A DNA stretch of 64,000 nucleotides from Chitinophaga oryziterrae. GTDB lineage: Bacteria; Bacteroidota; Bacteroidia; Chitinophagales; Chitinophagaceae. Position numbers and translations under genes: made by a program. Below, one piece after another: positions 1 through 6,589 of this stretch (positions are counted from its first letter, which is position 1; every line of letters starts with the position of its first letter). Location: contig NZ_WRXO01000002.1 in NCBI RefSeq assembly GCF_009758125.1, positions 434,001 through 498,000 on the forward strand, read 5' to 3'. Below the pieces are notes generated by a model. The model saw only the letters and a program-made list of their open reading frames with translations. It made no database searches and was not told the origin of the DNA.

Positions 1-133
1 TGAATACAGACGTAAAATGGTACTTATGCCAGGTATTGAACAGTGCGAAATACAATGTAATATGCCAGGGTTTCAGACGCTTATCCCTTTCTACGAGGTA
101 GTAGAAATTTTGCAAGTGAAGAATGTAATTCAT
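1..133 (-). CDS. Winged-helix-like protein, N-terminal part (cut by window edge)
   Basis: Only the first 44 codons are inside the window; the frame runs off the left edge. It begins MNYILHLQNFY and continues with RDKRLKPWHITLYFALFN. This matches the start of the full-length protein at 1418-2131 (MNYIHHLNNFY, then HISLYMALFQ). Such proteins are frequent in Bacteroidota accessory regions and I read them as winged-helix DNA-binding proteins; the family's function is not known to me. The start codon overlaps the stop of the small upstream gene (ATGA), exactly as in the second copy of the module. It is therefore a paralogue in a duplicated two-gene module rather than a chance frame. Confidence 0.7.
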   Translation of the reverse strand, partial: MNYILHLQNFYYLVERDKRLKPWHITLYFALFNTWHKYHFTSVF

Positions 134-279
134 CGTTTCGATTTTTTGCTTTTAATAATTTGTTGATAGTTATGCCTCCGGGCTATTTTCCGGCTTAGCA
201 CGATTGGCTTTCCACGATAGGTGATAAAAAACTTCACCAGTTGTTGCTCTGTTTGAGTCATGGGAATCTTTGTTTGCAT
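130..279 (-). pseudogene. Shortened small HTH-type protein (49 aa), first gene of duplicated module
   Basis: The frame starts ATGCAAACAAAGATTCC, nearly the same as the start of the 101-aa gene at 2128-2433, and both end in an ATGA overlap with the following MNYI gene. The product is only 49 residues (MQTKIPMTQTEQQ at the N-terminus, a lysine-rich C-terminus). It lacks the segment that carries the helix-turn-helix motif in the intact copy. The simplest reading is an internal deletion with frameshift that kept both gene ends; translation may still matter for coupling to the downstream start. Whether the short peptide is made or useful cannot be told from the sequence. Confidence 0.5.
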
Positions 280-326
280 ACTTTGAATGTTTTATGCAAA
301 TCAAAAGAAATAAAGCACACAAAAAG

Positions 327-356
327 GGTACGCAGGGGTTTAAACCCCTGCGTACC
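327..356. promoter_or_regulatory. Perfect 30-bp palindrome upstream of the HTH/MNYI module (operator candidate)
   Basis: Two 15-base arms (GGTACGCAGGGGTTT and its complement) meet with no spacer. The centre lies about 62 bp upstream of the ATG at 279. A related but shorter palindrome (AGGGGTTTATACCCCT) sits about 65 bp upstream of the second copy's ATG. Conserved placement argues for an operator, possibly autoregulatory. Since it also lies just past the stop of the gene at 386-1036, a role as terminator of that gene is an alternative. Confidence 0.5.
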
Positions 357-385
357 ACATTCATTATCAATAAATTGATGGGAAA

Positions 386-1036
386 TTAAATTTTTAGATT
401 TCTAAGATAGCGGATCATTTTTGTAAGAAATATGATTGCTTCGCCAATATCTGCAGGTGCAGGACTATAATAATTTTTCTTAAACGTTGTAATCGCTATG
501 TCATCCGTTTTTTTGGAATTGAAATGCGCAACGATATAAGGTAGAATTTCTTCCTGAGATTTATTGGAGATATTCGGTGTTGACTTCACAAACGCTTTTG
601 TAATAGCAGCCATCGCGCCTGAAGTAACATCCAGTTTTATTTTTTCTATAGATGGTAATTGCTGCCCTTCCCCCGATATTTTCAATGCCTGCGGGAAATG
701 AGCGCGTACGAAATAAATAAGTACTCTTGTCTGGGTCAGGACTTCTTTCAGCAATAGTGCGTCGAAAGAATCTTCGTTTTCTTTTTTGGAAAGCGCCTCT
801 TTCAACAGACTGGCGAGTGCTGTTAGTGTACGGTATTTATGTACAATAAACTGTCTGTATTCCTGTTCGTTAACAATAGCAAGGCTCTGTATAAAAATAG
901 TTCTCTTGATAGTGTTGACCTGCGCTAAGAGCGCGACTATATATGCTTCGTATTGTTCTTTGTCAGTAAGGTTATCTTTTTCTACTTCGCAAAGTTCGTA
1001 AACAATACTGGTCAGCACGGTAACTGATGTCGACAT
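386..1036 (-). CDS. Conserved-looking protein of unknown function (216 aa)
   Basis: This is a soluble, mainly alpha-helical protein without signal peptide, membrane segment or recognisable motif. It begins MSTSVTVLTSIVYELCEVEK and has a long helical, charged middle. The C-terminal part (FKKNYYSPAPADIGEAIIF, then a basic tail) looks ordered. I do not recognise the family. It lies between the two copies of the HTH/MNYI module and is transcribed in the same direction as them, so it probably belongs to the same accessory element. The ATG at 1036 is the first in frame. A resemblance to RteC-type regulators of conjugative transposons was considered, but I see no motif that supports it. Confidence 0.6.
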   Translation of the reverse strand: MSTSVTVLTSIVYELCEVEKDNLTDKEQYEAYIVALLAQVNTIKRTIFIQSLAIVNEQEYRQFIVHKYRTLTALASLLKEALSKKENEDSFDALLLKEVLTQTRVLIYFVRAHFPQALKISGEGQQLPSIEKIKLDVTSGAMAAITKAFVKSTPNISNKSQEEILPYIVAHFNSKKTDDIAITTFKKNYYSPAPADIGEAIIFLTKMIRYLRNLKI

Positions 1037-1240
1037 TCTGATCTATTATTCGATTAAATATTACGGTTTCGGACCTGGTTGTTAAGGGCCTTGCGATATC
1101 TATCTTCATTTTTGTAAATTTTTATAACAGCTAATTTATGATATCTAATATTTTGACCAAATTTTTCTTTTGTCCAAATTAGCAAACATGCTGTCAAAAG
1201 TAACTAATACATCTTCGATATGTTTGCGGCAAAACATAAT

Positions 1241-1352
1241 AGGCTCCGTTAGGAGCCCCGTGTTTGTAGGAAACAAATAGACAACAAAACACAGACTCCG
1301 TTAGGAGTCCCCTGGAACTGCTAATATCAGGGGACTCCTAACGGAGCCTTTT
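1241..1352. repeat. REP-like palindromic element, copy 1
   Basis: Three related short palindromes are seen: GGCTCCGTTAGGAGCC (1242-1257), GACTCCGTTAGGAGTC (1294-1309) and, inverted, CTCCTAACGGAG (1335-1346). The second and third form a long hairpin (about 1296-1314 with 1328-1346) followed by a T-run, so this copy could end transcription. The first palindrome is followed by CGTGTTTGTAG. The same order (palindrome, CGTGTTTGTAG, ~50-bp period, second palindrome, CCCCTG) recurs at 31762-31830. It fills the 381-bp stretch between two genes, together with AT-rich sequence in which I see nothing else. Confidence 0.65.
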
Positions 1353-1417
1353 TTAGTGTTTACAAATACTTTTGAGACAGCCTGGGTTTTTAAACAGATT
1401 GTATGATTTCTTAGTAA

Positions 1418-2131
1418 TTATAGCGGCGCTGAATAGTTTTTGTTGTTATTTGTGTGGAGCCGGTTATCATTTGTTTTTTTTCTTGTGGTGATCATCCATT
1501 TTTCGGCAGCGGCTTTCCAATCCTTTATCGGATGTTTTCCCATCATCCACCCATTGGCAGAATAATGAAAGAAAAAAGCGAGCGCATTTTCAGTTGTCGC
1601 GTTTTTCCCGGTAAACCAGGTAAGCACTTCTTCTTTGGAAGGAATTGATAAAAACTGATACTGCTGCGTGTGTGTAACACACTCATTGTTTTCATTGTTT
1701 ATATTTTGTTTTACAATAGGTATCACTTTTGACGTAGATGCAGTATCATTTTTGACCTCGTTCTTCGTCAAATCTGATACAGCTCCAGTATCATTATTGA
1801 TGTCCGTAGAAGTCAATAGTGATACACCGGGTAATTCGTTATCCTCGAAAGAAGCCATGGCTACTAGAGGAAGATCGCCAATATACCGGGACGGATAATA
1901 CCTGATATATCCAAACGTATGTAACTCTCTCATCATTCTTGCAATTGTATTGGCAGAACCAATCCTGCTCGTCTGCATCAGCCTTGCACGGGTGATGTGA
2001 AATTTTCTGGGAAAATGATTGTAGTTCCAGCATTGGAACAATGCCATGTACAGGCTGATATGCAGCGCTTTAATCCGTGGGTCCTCATCTAACCGGCGAT
2101 AAAAATTATTCAGGTGATGAATGTAATTCAT
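1418..2131 (-). CDS. Winged-helix-like protein of mobile-element type (MNYI family), full length
   Basis: The 237-aa protein starts MNYIHHLNNFYRRLDEDPRIKALHIS (shown in part) and then has a helical region (LMQTSRIGSANTIARMMREL) followed by GYIRYYPS. That arrangement fits a winged helix in which the second helix recognises DNA. The middle (roughly residues 90-150) is polar and asparagine/threonine rich, a likely linker. The C-terminal part (about 155-225, with WFTGKN and GWMMGKHPIKDWKAAAEKW) is a second compact domain. Homologues are common beside small HTH genes in integrated elements of Bacteroidota; a replication or regulatory role is inferred, not shown. It overlaps the upstream HTH gene by 4 bp (ATGA), indicating translational coupling. 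Confidence 0.75.
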   Translation of the reverse strand: MNYIHHLNNFYRRLDEDPRIKALHISLYMALFQCWNYNHFPRKFHITRARLMQTSRIGSANTIARMMRELHTFGYIRYYPSRYIGDLPLVAMASFEDNELPGVSLLTSTDINNDTGAVSDLTKNEVKNDTASTSKVIPIVKQNINNENNECVTHTQQYQFLSIPSKEEVLTWFTGKNATTENALAFFFHYSANGWMMGKHPIKDWKAAAEKWMITTRKKTNDNRLHTNNNKNYSAPL

Positions 2132-2433
2132 AGTGTTTGTTTTTTAATTGTTTTACCATTGAGCAACAAGTCCCTGATATCGTTGTAATTGTACAATAGC
2201 AGTCCTCCCATCCGTGTAAAAGAGATTTTTCCTTTGTTGCGCATTGTCTGTAATGTGGATGCTGATACTCTTAGCATTTTCCGGACTTCCCTGCTTTTGA
2301 TCATAGTATAATCCGTTGGCAACTGCTGCTGCTTTAATAGTTTTCGCATCTGAAGCATCTCCTGTTTTAAACGGGAGACTACCTTTTCAACGCGTTGTAA
2401 TTCTTGTTTTGTAGCTGGAATGTTTGTTTGCAT
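2128..2433 (-). CDS. Small helix-turn-helix (MerR-like/excisionase-type) protein
   Basis: The product is 101 aa when started at the ATG at 2433 (MQTNIPATKQELQ); an upstream in-frame ATG at 2490 would add 19 residues but lies within the operator-like palindrome and is not conserved in the first copy. Residues about 15-45 are a coiled-coil-like helix (VVSRLKQEMLQMRKLLKQQ). Residues 50-95 form an HTH_17-like domain: SREVRKMLRVSASTLQTM, then RNKGKISFTRMGG and a short wing with YNYNDIRDLL. Such proteins bind DNA and are typical accessory-element regulators. It is followed by the MNYI gene with a 4-bp overlap. Confidence 0.8.
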   Translation of the reverse strand: MQTNIPATKQELQRVEKVVSRLKQEMLQMRKLLKQQQLPTDYTMIKSREVRKMLRVSASTLQTMRNKGKISFTRMGGLLLYNYNDIRDLLLNGKTIKKQTL

Positions 2434-2490
2434 ACGTTGTATAATTTTTATGCAAATCAAAGTAAATTGTACACACGAGAACAGGTGCAC

Positions 2491-2506
2491 AGGGGTTTAT
2501 ACCCCT
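2491..2506. promoter_or_regulatory. Palindrome upstream of the second HTH/MNYI module (operator candidate)
   Basis: AGGGGTTTATACCCCT lies about 65 bp upstream of the ATG at 2433. It corresponds to the centre of the 30-bp palindrome at 327-356 in the first copy, with the outer arms degenerate. Conservation of core and spacing between copies is the evidence for function. Confidence 0.4.
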
Positions 2507-2568
2507 TCCATACAGACTCATTATTAATAACTTAGGAGAGAAAATATTTTTTGGGATATTCTAAAAAG

Positions 2569-2593
2569 AGATGCCTCCATATCGGAGGCATCT
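2569..2593 (-). terminator. Hairpin terminator of the 2604-3359 gene
   Basis: Arms AGATGCCTCC and GGAGGCATCT (10 bp) enclose a 5-base loop. Read on the minus strand, the stem is followed by CTTTTT, so it is a rho-independent terminator located about 10 bp past the stop codon of the minus-strand gene. Confidence 0.75.
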
Positions 2594-2603
2594 TCTTGCA
2601 TTA

Positions 2604-3359
2604 TTACGCTGCATCTACCTTCACTATTGTCAGGGCATTAAAATTGCCACTGTTTAACGGATAAAGGCTTCCGTTGAATTGCTGATAGAATTCAATTCCC
2701 AGCACCAGGAATAAGTGATCCTCACTGTTGGCAGGTAAATTCTGCGTAAGTGTTACTTCACCTTCTTCCTGCAAGCCGTAGGCTATTGATGCGGAGGCTG
2801 AACTTGCAGTGACGAACGTTTCATCTACGAAGTCAATTGCAGCAGCAGCTCCCAACACCTTAAAGTGAGTAGCACCATCCGGTGCCTTGATGGTTTTTAC
2901 CGGAACGAAAGCAGGAATCGTAATGGTCATTGCTCCGGTTACACGATTAACGGCGGCAGAGAACTGTGCCAGCAATACAGCGCCTAGCGGACTTTTAATG
3001 TTGAAGTCGAATCTCTCCAGTAAAGTCGCGTCACCGGTGATAATACTGCGCTCTCCACGGACGCTGGTGGTATCTGATTTCTGAGCCACCATGATGGCCT
3101 GAAGTAATCTGGAAACTACCCTGTTATCGGCCACCTGTGATAGCAGGCTGCTGAAAGCAGCTCTTATCACTTTTCCTGTTTTACCGGCTCTTCCAAATTC
3201 ACGGCCGTTTTCCCGTGTACGTGCATAAGCAGGATCAGTTGCAATACGGTCCGCACTTACTTCCGATTTTTGTTTCACCATTAAACCATCCTGGGATTTA
3301 TAGAAGGTAAGATCCCCTATTGTTCCCTTAATTTTTCCTGTTGATAACTGTTTAGGCAT
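2604..3359 (-). CDS. Conserved Bacteroidota protein of unknown function (251 aa)
   Basis: The protein begins MPKQLSTGKIKGTIGDLTFY and has the segments RIATDPAYARTRENGREFGR and VRGERSIITGDATLLERFDF. I recall proteins with the same N-terminal pattern (KGTIGDxTFYK, TDPAxxRTRENGxEFGRA) in many Chitinophaga and related genomes, often in several copies, without an assigned function. There is no signal peptide or membrane segment. The second half is rich in beta-type residues (TMTITIPAFVPV, VTLTQNLPANSEDHLFLVLG), perhaps a sandwich fold. It is monocistronic, with its own terminator downstream and an inverted repeat upstream. Confidence 0.8.
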   Translation of the reverse strand: MPKQLSTGKIKGTIGDLTFYKSQDGLMVKQKSEVSADRIATDPAYARTRENGREFGRAGKTGKVIRAAFSSLLSQVADNRVVSRLLQAIMVAQKSDTTSVRGERSIITGDATLLERFDFNIKSPLGAVLLAQFSAAVNRVTGAMTITIPAFVPVKTIKAPDGATHFKVLGAAAAIDFVDETFVTASSASASIAYGLQEEGEVTLTQNLPANSEDHLFLVLGIEFYQQFNGSLYPLNSGNFNALTIVKVDAA

Positions 3360-3382
3360 GATATTTTTTGTTTAATTTTGAT

Positions 3383-3410
3383 GTATAACGTTTACACTGG
3401 CACGTTATAC
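3383..3410. promoter_or_regulatory. Inverted repeat upstream of the 2604-3359 gene (operator candidate)
   Basis: GTATAACGT and ACGTTATAC, a perfect 9-bp inverted repeat with a 10-bp spacer, end 24 bp before the minus-strand ATG at 3359. Centre-to-centre distance of about 19 bp (two helical turns) suits a dimeric repressor. No regulator can be named. Confidence 0.35.
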
Positions 3411-3565
3411 TAGAGCCTCACCCTGTAAGCTTCCAATGTCTGCAGCAACTGTCGTTTACCAGGTTTGTTTAACAATATTACAAAGGGAGATCTTGCGGAA
3501 AAAATGTGTTGACCTATCCGGCCAAATATGACCACAAATGACCCAATAAGACCAGAAAGATCATT

Positions 3566-3772
3566 ATGATAAACTCATTTCCACAAAGGGTAGTAATCTG
3601 TACAAAAGACGTAGAGAATATTACAGGTAAGAAATACAAAGCGGCAAGACGGCTCTTGCAAAAAGTGAGGGAGAAAGTCGGGAAGACTAACGAAGAACTC
3701 GTGACTGTACAGGATTTTTGTACAGCAACAGGCATCCCGGAAGAAACAGTTCGCCCCTTCCTTGTTTATTAA
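3566..3772 (+). CDS. Small conserved putative DNA-binding protein (68 aa)
   Basis: The sequence starts MINSFPQRVVICTKDVENIT, followed by GKKYKAARRLLQKVREKVGK and a second element VTVQDFCTATGIPEETV. I recognise this as a small protein type recurring in Bacteroidota next to accessory genes (pattern: PxRVVxxKDIENITGxKYxxAR...VTVxEFxxxTGxxEExV). Two short helix-turn-helix-like halves suggest DNA binding; that is inference. It is divergent from the 2604-3359 gene. A 73-aa minus-strand frame overlapping it has no family resemblance and is a shadow. Confidence 0.7.
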   Translation: MINSFPQRVVICTKDVENITGKKYKAARRLLQKVREKVGKTNEELVTVQDFCTATGIPEETVRPFLVY

Positions 3773-3893
3773 TAAACACCGCTCTTCATAAAGCCGGTCG
3801 TAATTTTCCTGGCCTTTTTACATTTATTTTGGTACAGTTTGGTACAATTTTCCAGGTAATTTTTCGGATATGGTATCTTCCGGTTTGAGACCC

Positions 3894-3937
3894 CTCCTTC
3901 ATACCTCCTTCATATCTCCTTCATGTCTCCTTCATAC
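3894..3937. repeat. Four tandem 11-bp units (CTCCTTCATAC type)
   Basis: Units at 3894, 3905, 3916 and 3927 read CTCCTTCATAC, CTCCTTCATAT, CTCCTTCATGT and CTCCTTCATAC. They vary only in the last two bases. One helical turn per unit is iteron-like spacing. They are followed by GATGCATGG, AAGCATGAA and GTATGAATGATGCAT, which contain the reverse complement of the TTCATAC core. Confidence 0.6.
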
Positions 3938-4094
3938 CTGATGCATGGTTTAAGCATGAACCCCGTATGAATGATGCATCCCTCATGTAACTGTTAGCTT
4001 TTTCCTGAGTATATCAGATTAATGCGCAAATAGATGGCGTAGTGCCATTTTAGTTTTTTAATCAGCAGTGAGCATAAACGGACAACATTATTTA

Positions 4095-4102
4095 TATCTT
4101 TG
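4095..4102 (+). promoter_or_regulatory. Isolated -7 box TATCTTTG
   Basis: The site matches the Bacteroidota -7 consensus TAnnTTTG exactly, but no TTTG lies 17-23 bp upstream. Transcription would start near 4109 and meet no good frame until 4534, so a small RNA or a long leader is possible. Confidence 0.3.
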
Positions 4103-4533
4103 CAAGTGCCGGTGATGCCGTTGGTAGTAATGTATCGGGACACCTGAAGCGAAAAATCATGCTGCAGAGTGGCTCGGCAACTAGATATAGTGTTTTCATA
4201 TAACGTATCCCGTTAATCAAGATTTTCAGATGTTTATACTGTAATTCCTGTAGATATTATTAGAGGTTATTTCAGAATACTCTTTGAAAAATCAGAGAAA
4301 ATATATCTCTTTACATTCGAAACTAAACCTTAAAAGCAGCATTGTTCCAAACACGGGTATAACCTATACTATCTCGTCGTTTTCCTGAAATATGTATGTT
4401 TGAGACATAGTAATTGTAGCATATTCACTATCTAATTACCATTCAATACTAATGGCTTACTAGAGCAAGTTAAACTCCGTGTGCCCTGTCAATTCGAAAC
4501 AGGTAATAGACGCTCTGGAAAGCGCCAGTCCGC

Positions 4534-5106
4534 GTGGTAACAGGAGGAGTAGTGAGAGTGAGCCAGCCGGAACAAGGCAGGGCTATAGCAAATGAACGGG
4601 AAACTATCAGAAGGATGTTTGAAACAGAGCAGGGGGGCAGTTACCTGGTCGTTAAATCAGCGGTAGAAGCGGCTGCATGGGAATATGGGACTCATAAGGT
4701 GATTCAGGCTGGAGGTTTTATCTTTGTGAGTATGTCGAGCCGTGCAGCGGCAGTAGAGGCAGCCAGAGTGCTGGCAGAAGGTGGAAGTACTGAGGGTTTT
4801 AATCTTGCCAGAGCTGGAGTAACAAATACAGTTACAAAATCCGAATCAAGTTTAGGACACATTTTTAGAGATGCTACAGGACACGTCAACCCTTCTACTG
4901 TTGCTTCTCAAAACAGATACATAAGCTTATTTGAAGAGGTGGCCAATAATCCTGCAAATCTTAATTCTAATGTTTTGAATAGTTACCAAAGGACAGCAGG
5001 AGGATTTAAAGGGTATTCTAAAATATATAGAAATGGACAACAGGTATGGACACAAACGATTGATGGTACAATCTTTAATGCAGGTGTAAATATTATTCCT
5101 AAATAA
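4534..5106 (+). CDS. Orphan polymorphic-toxin C-terminal module (putative RNase-type toxin)
   Basis: The 190-aa frame opens with GTG at 4534 and is open back only to a stop at 4507, with no ATG; an in-frame ATG at 4615 is an alternative start. Residues 1-100 are an alanine-rich helical stretch resembling the pre-toxin part of larger scaffolds. Residues about 105-188 form a compact domain with SLGHIFRDATGHVN (His109, His117), a conserved-looking N127/R128, QQVWTQTIDGTI and a terminal FNAGVN. I recall the pattern HIFR..GHV...N....QVW....G.I..GGVN from C-terminal toxin tips of RHS/CDI-like proteins, probably RNase-like of the BECR group; this is from memory, not a search. No signal peptide or secretion domain is present, so it looks like an orphan tip cut off from its carrier. 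The next gene starts 10 bp downstream and is the likely immunity gene. Confidence 0.55.
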   Translation: MVTGGVVRVSQPEQGRAIANERETIRRMFETEQGGSYLVVKSAVEAAAWEYGTHKVIQAGGFIFVSMSSRAAAVEAARVLAEGGSTEGFNLARAGVTNTVTKSESSLGHIFRDATGHVNPSTVASQNRYISLFEEVANNPANLNSNVLNSYQRTAGGFKGYSKIYRNGQQVWTQTIDGTIFNAGVNIIPK

Positions 5107-5116
5107 TAAAAATAAA

Positions 5117-5608
5117 ATGGAAATAGGATTAATTAAAGAAATAAACAAGGATTATATAGAGGCAGTTAGATGCTACGAAAGTGAAATAAAGAATAATAAA
5201 GTCTCTATTTTACCTGACAACTATATCAATTTAGCATTTCTTTACTGGAGCTTTGCCTTTGAGTTATTTGAATTTAATATTCCAAATAATATTAAGGATG
5301 ATTATAGTATTATAGGAGGTAATAGCTACCAAAATATTTTAGATTTAGGCTTAAGTAAGTATCCGAACAATACAGAGCTACATTTTTGGAAGGAATATTT
5401 TCAGCATATAATTTATGGTAAAGAATTTTCAGAAAATGATTGTAAACAGCTTATAGAAAAGTATGGAGATGATGAGAGTGATGTACCCTATTTCTTCCTC
5501 TACCTTTTTAATAAAGAAAAGTATGAAGAAAAAAGAAATAAGTTGATCGATGTTTGTAATAAACAGCCTACTGCAAAAAATATTTATATTAAATCTATAA
5601 TTGCTTAA
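5117..5608 (+). CDS. Probable immunity protein (163 aa, helical-repeat type)
   Basis: It starts 10 bp after the toxin-like gene and is clearly more AT-rich than the surrounding chromosome, as immunity genes often are. The protein is acidic and aromatic-rich: NYINLAFLYWSFAFELFEF, later YPNNTELHFWKEYFQHIIYG and a C-terminal ECC-free tail ending in IKSIIA. The pairing of Y/L/A positions suggests TPR-like helical hairpins (about residues 10-110). No signal peptide. Function as the cognate inhibitor is inferred from position, size and composition. It ends in front of a 26-bp-stem hairpin. Confidence 0.55.
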   Translation: MEIGLIKEINKDYIEAVRCYESEIKNNKVSILPDNYINLAFLYWSFAFELFEFNIPNNIKDDYSIIGGNSYQNILDLGLSKYPNNTELHFWKEYFQHIIYGKEFSENDCKQLIEKYGDDESDVPYFFLYLFNKEKYEEKRNKLIDVCNKQPTAKNIYIKSIIA

Positions 5609-5611
5609 AAG

Positions 5612-5668
5612 CAATATTTCAGTAATTTTTCCCGCAGTGAAGCTGTGGGAAAAATTACTGAAATATTG
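5612..5668. terminator. 26-bp-stem hairpin behind the immunity gene
   Basis: Arms 5612-5637 and 5643-5668 pair over 26 bp with one G-U pair and a 5-base loop. It begins 4 bp after the stop at 5608 and ends 13 bp before the ATG at 5681. The stem contains AT-rich tracts giving a T-run in both directions. It separates the toxin/immunity pair from the next gene. Confidence 0.6.
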
Positions 5669-5680
5669 TAAAATTATAAC

Positions 5681-6085
5681 ATGGCAGAAGTAAATATTAA
5701 AGCAAGAATAGAGCAAAATGGTTTTGATATCTATGCAGAAGATGCGTTCAGGGATGAAAACGCTGAGATTATAAAATATTTGAATAGTATAGGTAAAAAG
5801 GCACTGGTCGGTATTCAAAGAGAAGATGGTATATATACCATTGTTGGAGAAGAGTACGTTTATTATCTAACACTTTCGGGAACAACCGGCGAAATGTCAT
5901 TGGATGCGTTTCGTAAAATTTTAAAAGCAGATGCAATGAGTTTAGGTAAAAAGGGCGATTTTCAATTTTTGAAGATAAATGAACAGGATACTGTTTGGCT
6001 AAAAAGTGTAGAAACTATGAACGCAATGTGGAATACAATTATGTATTTGGACGATATTAATAAAAGAAAGCGTAAGACTGAATAA
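5681..6085 (+). CDS. Unknown small protein, possible second immunity protein (134 aa)
   Basis: The protein starts MAEVNIKARIEQNGFDIYAE and is soluble, mixed alpha/beta and slightly acidic with a basic tail (KRKRKTE). A segment IVGEEYVYYLTLSGTTGEMS looks like a beta hairpin. I recognise no family. It follows the toxin/immunity pair on the same strand, shares their low GC content and is separated from them by a hairpin, so an added immunity or accessory protein for a related toxin is plausible. The position is the only support for that. Confidence 0.5.
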   Translation: MAEVNIKARIEQNGFDIYAEDAFRDENAEIIKYLNSIGKKALVGIQREDGIYTIVGEEYVYYLTLSGTTGEMSLDAFRKILKADAMSLGKKGDFQFLKINEQDTVWLKSVETMNAMWNTIMYLDDINKRKRKTE

Positions 6086-6151
6086 CATCAAATAACAAGG
6101 GGGCCTTTAGAATCCGAAGGATACATTTATTAGGTACTAAAAAATAGGCCT

Positions 6152-6453
6152 TTGAAAACAGTACTACTGGCATTATTATGCATTTCATTAACAACTACGG
6201 TCTGTTGTACAGGCCGTAAATTCAGTGCTGCTCTTATAGCTAAATGATGTGATATTGATTCGGTAAGCAAAGTGAGCTGGCCTTCAAAAGAATGAATAAG
6301 GATGGCTACTTTAAAACTGAGATCAGCGAGAATGATAGTCTGATAACAATCCAGCGGTTAGCAATGAATGGAAATATCAGGAATACAGGTGGAGCGTACG
6401 TGGAAATCTCAAAGGCAACATGTAAAGTGACAACGCTGAAGGCTTTTCAATAA
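6152..6453 (+). pseudogene. Possible broken small lipoprotein gene
   Basis: A frame from TTG at 6152 encodes a lipoprotein-like signal (KTVLLALLCISLTTTVCC) and ends at 6247 after 31 codons. A second frame (6292-6453, MNKDGYFKTEISENDS at its start, 53 aa) follows in another reading frame. Joined, they would make a secreted protein of about 95 aa, so a frameshift remnant is possible. I know no homologue and the case rests only on the signal-like start. Confidence 0.25.
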
Positions 6454-6477
6454 GCGATTTTTGAATGAGTTTTGATA

Positions 6478-6510
6478 GGGAGTCTTTCTTTGGAAGGCTC
6501 CCTTTTATTT
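6478..6510 (+). terminator. Rho-independent terminator
   Basis: GGGAGTCTT and AAGGCTCCC (9-bp stem with one G-U) enclose a 7-base loop and are followed by TTTTATTT on the plus strand. It would end transcripts coming from the 5681 gene or the lipoprotein remnant. Confidence 0.7.
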
Positions 6511-6531
6511 ACTACAGTATACAGACAAGAC

Positions 6532-6589
6532 AGCCGCAAGAAAAAGGGACAAATTATCGAAAGATGATTTGTCCCTTTTTCTTGCGGCT
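6532..6589. terminator. Perfect 23-bp-stem hairpin
   Basis: Arms 6532-6554 and 6567-6589 are exact complements around a 12-base loop. With A5 on one side and T5 on the other, the stem can stop transcription in both directions. It insulates the accessory region from the TonB receptor gene. The rest of 6086-6823 shows nothing else. Confidence 0.65.

Larger units (their letters stand above)
3773..4509. other. Long non-coding stretch with short repeats and a -7 box
   Basis: I see no gene in this stretch. It holds a short direct repeat (TTGGTACAGTT / TTGGTACAATT near 3836), the 11-bp tandem repeat at 3894-3937 with ATGCAT/CATGAA words behind it, and one good Bacteroidota -7 box (TATCTTTG, 4095-4102) with no frame following. 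It may be the remnant of the deleted N-terminal part of the polymorphic toxin that ends at 5106, although no homology remains that I can recognise. Confidence 0.4.

Noticed and set aside
170..370. 66-aa frame beginning MIMNVVRRG on the minus strand
   Set aside because: It crosses the operator-like palindrome in another frame; the 49-aa frame that starts like the paralogous HTH gene explains the locus better.
3514..3735. Minus-strand frame of 73 aa opposite the small conserved gene
   Set aside because: It overlaps the recognisable 68-aa plus-strand protein completely and shows no family pattern.
3894..3937. CRISPR array
   Set aside because: Units of 11 bp are directly adjacent with no spacers, and no cas genes are present.
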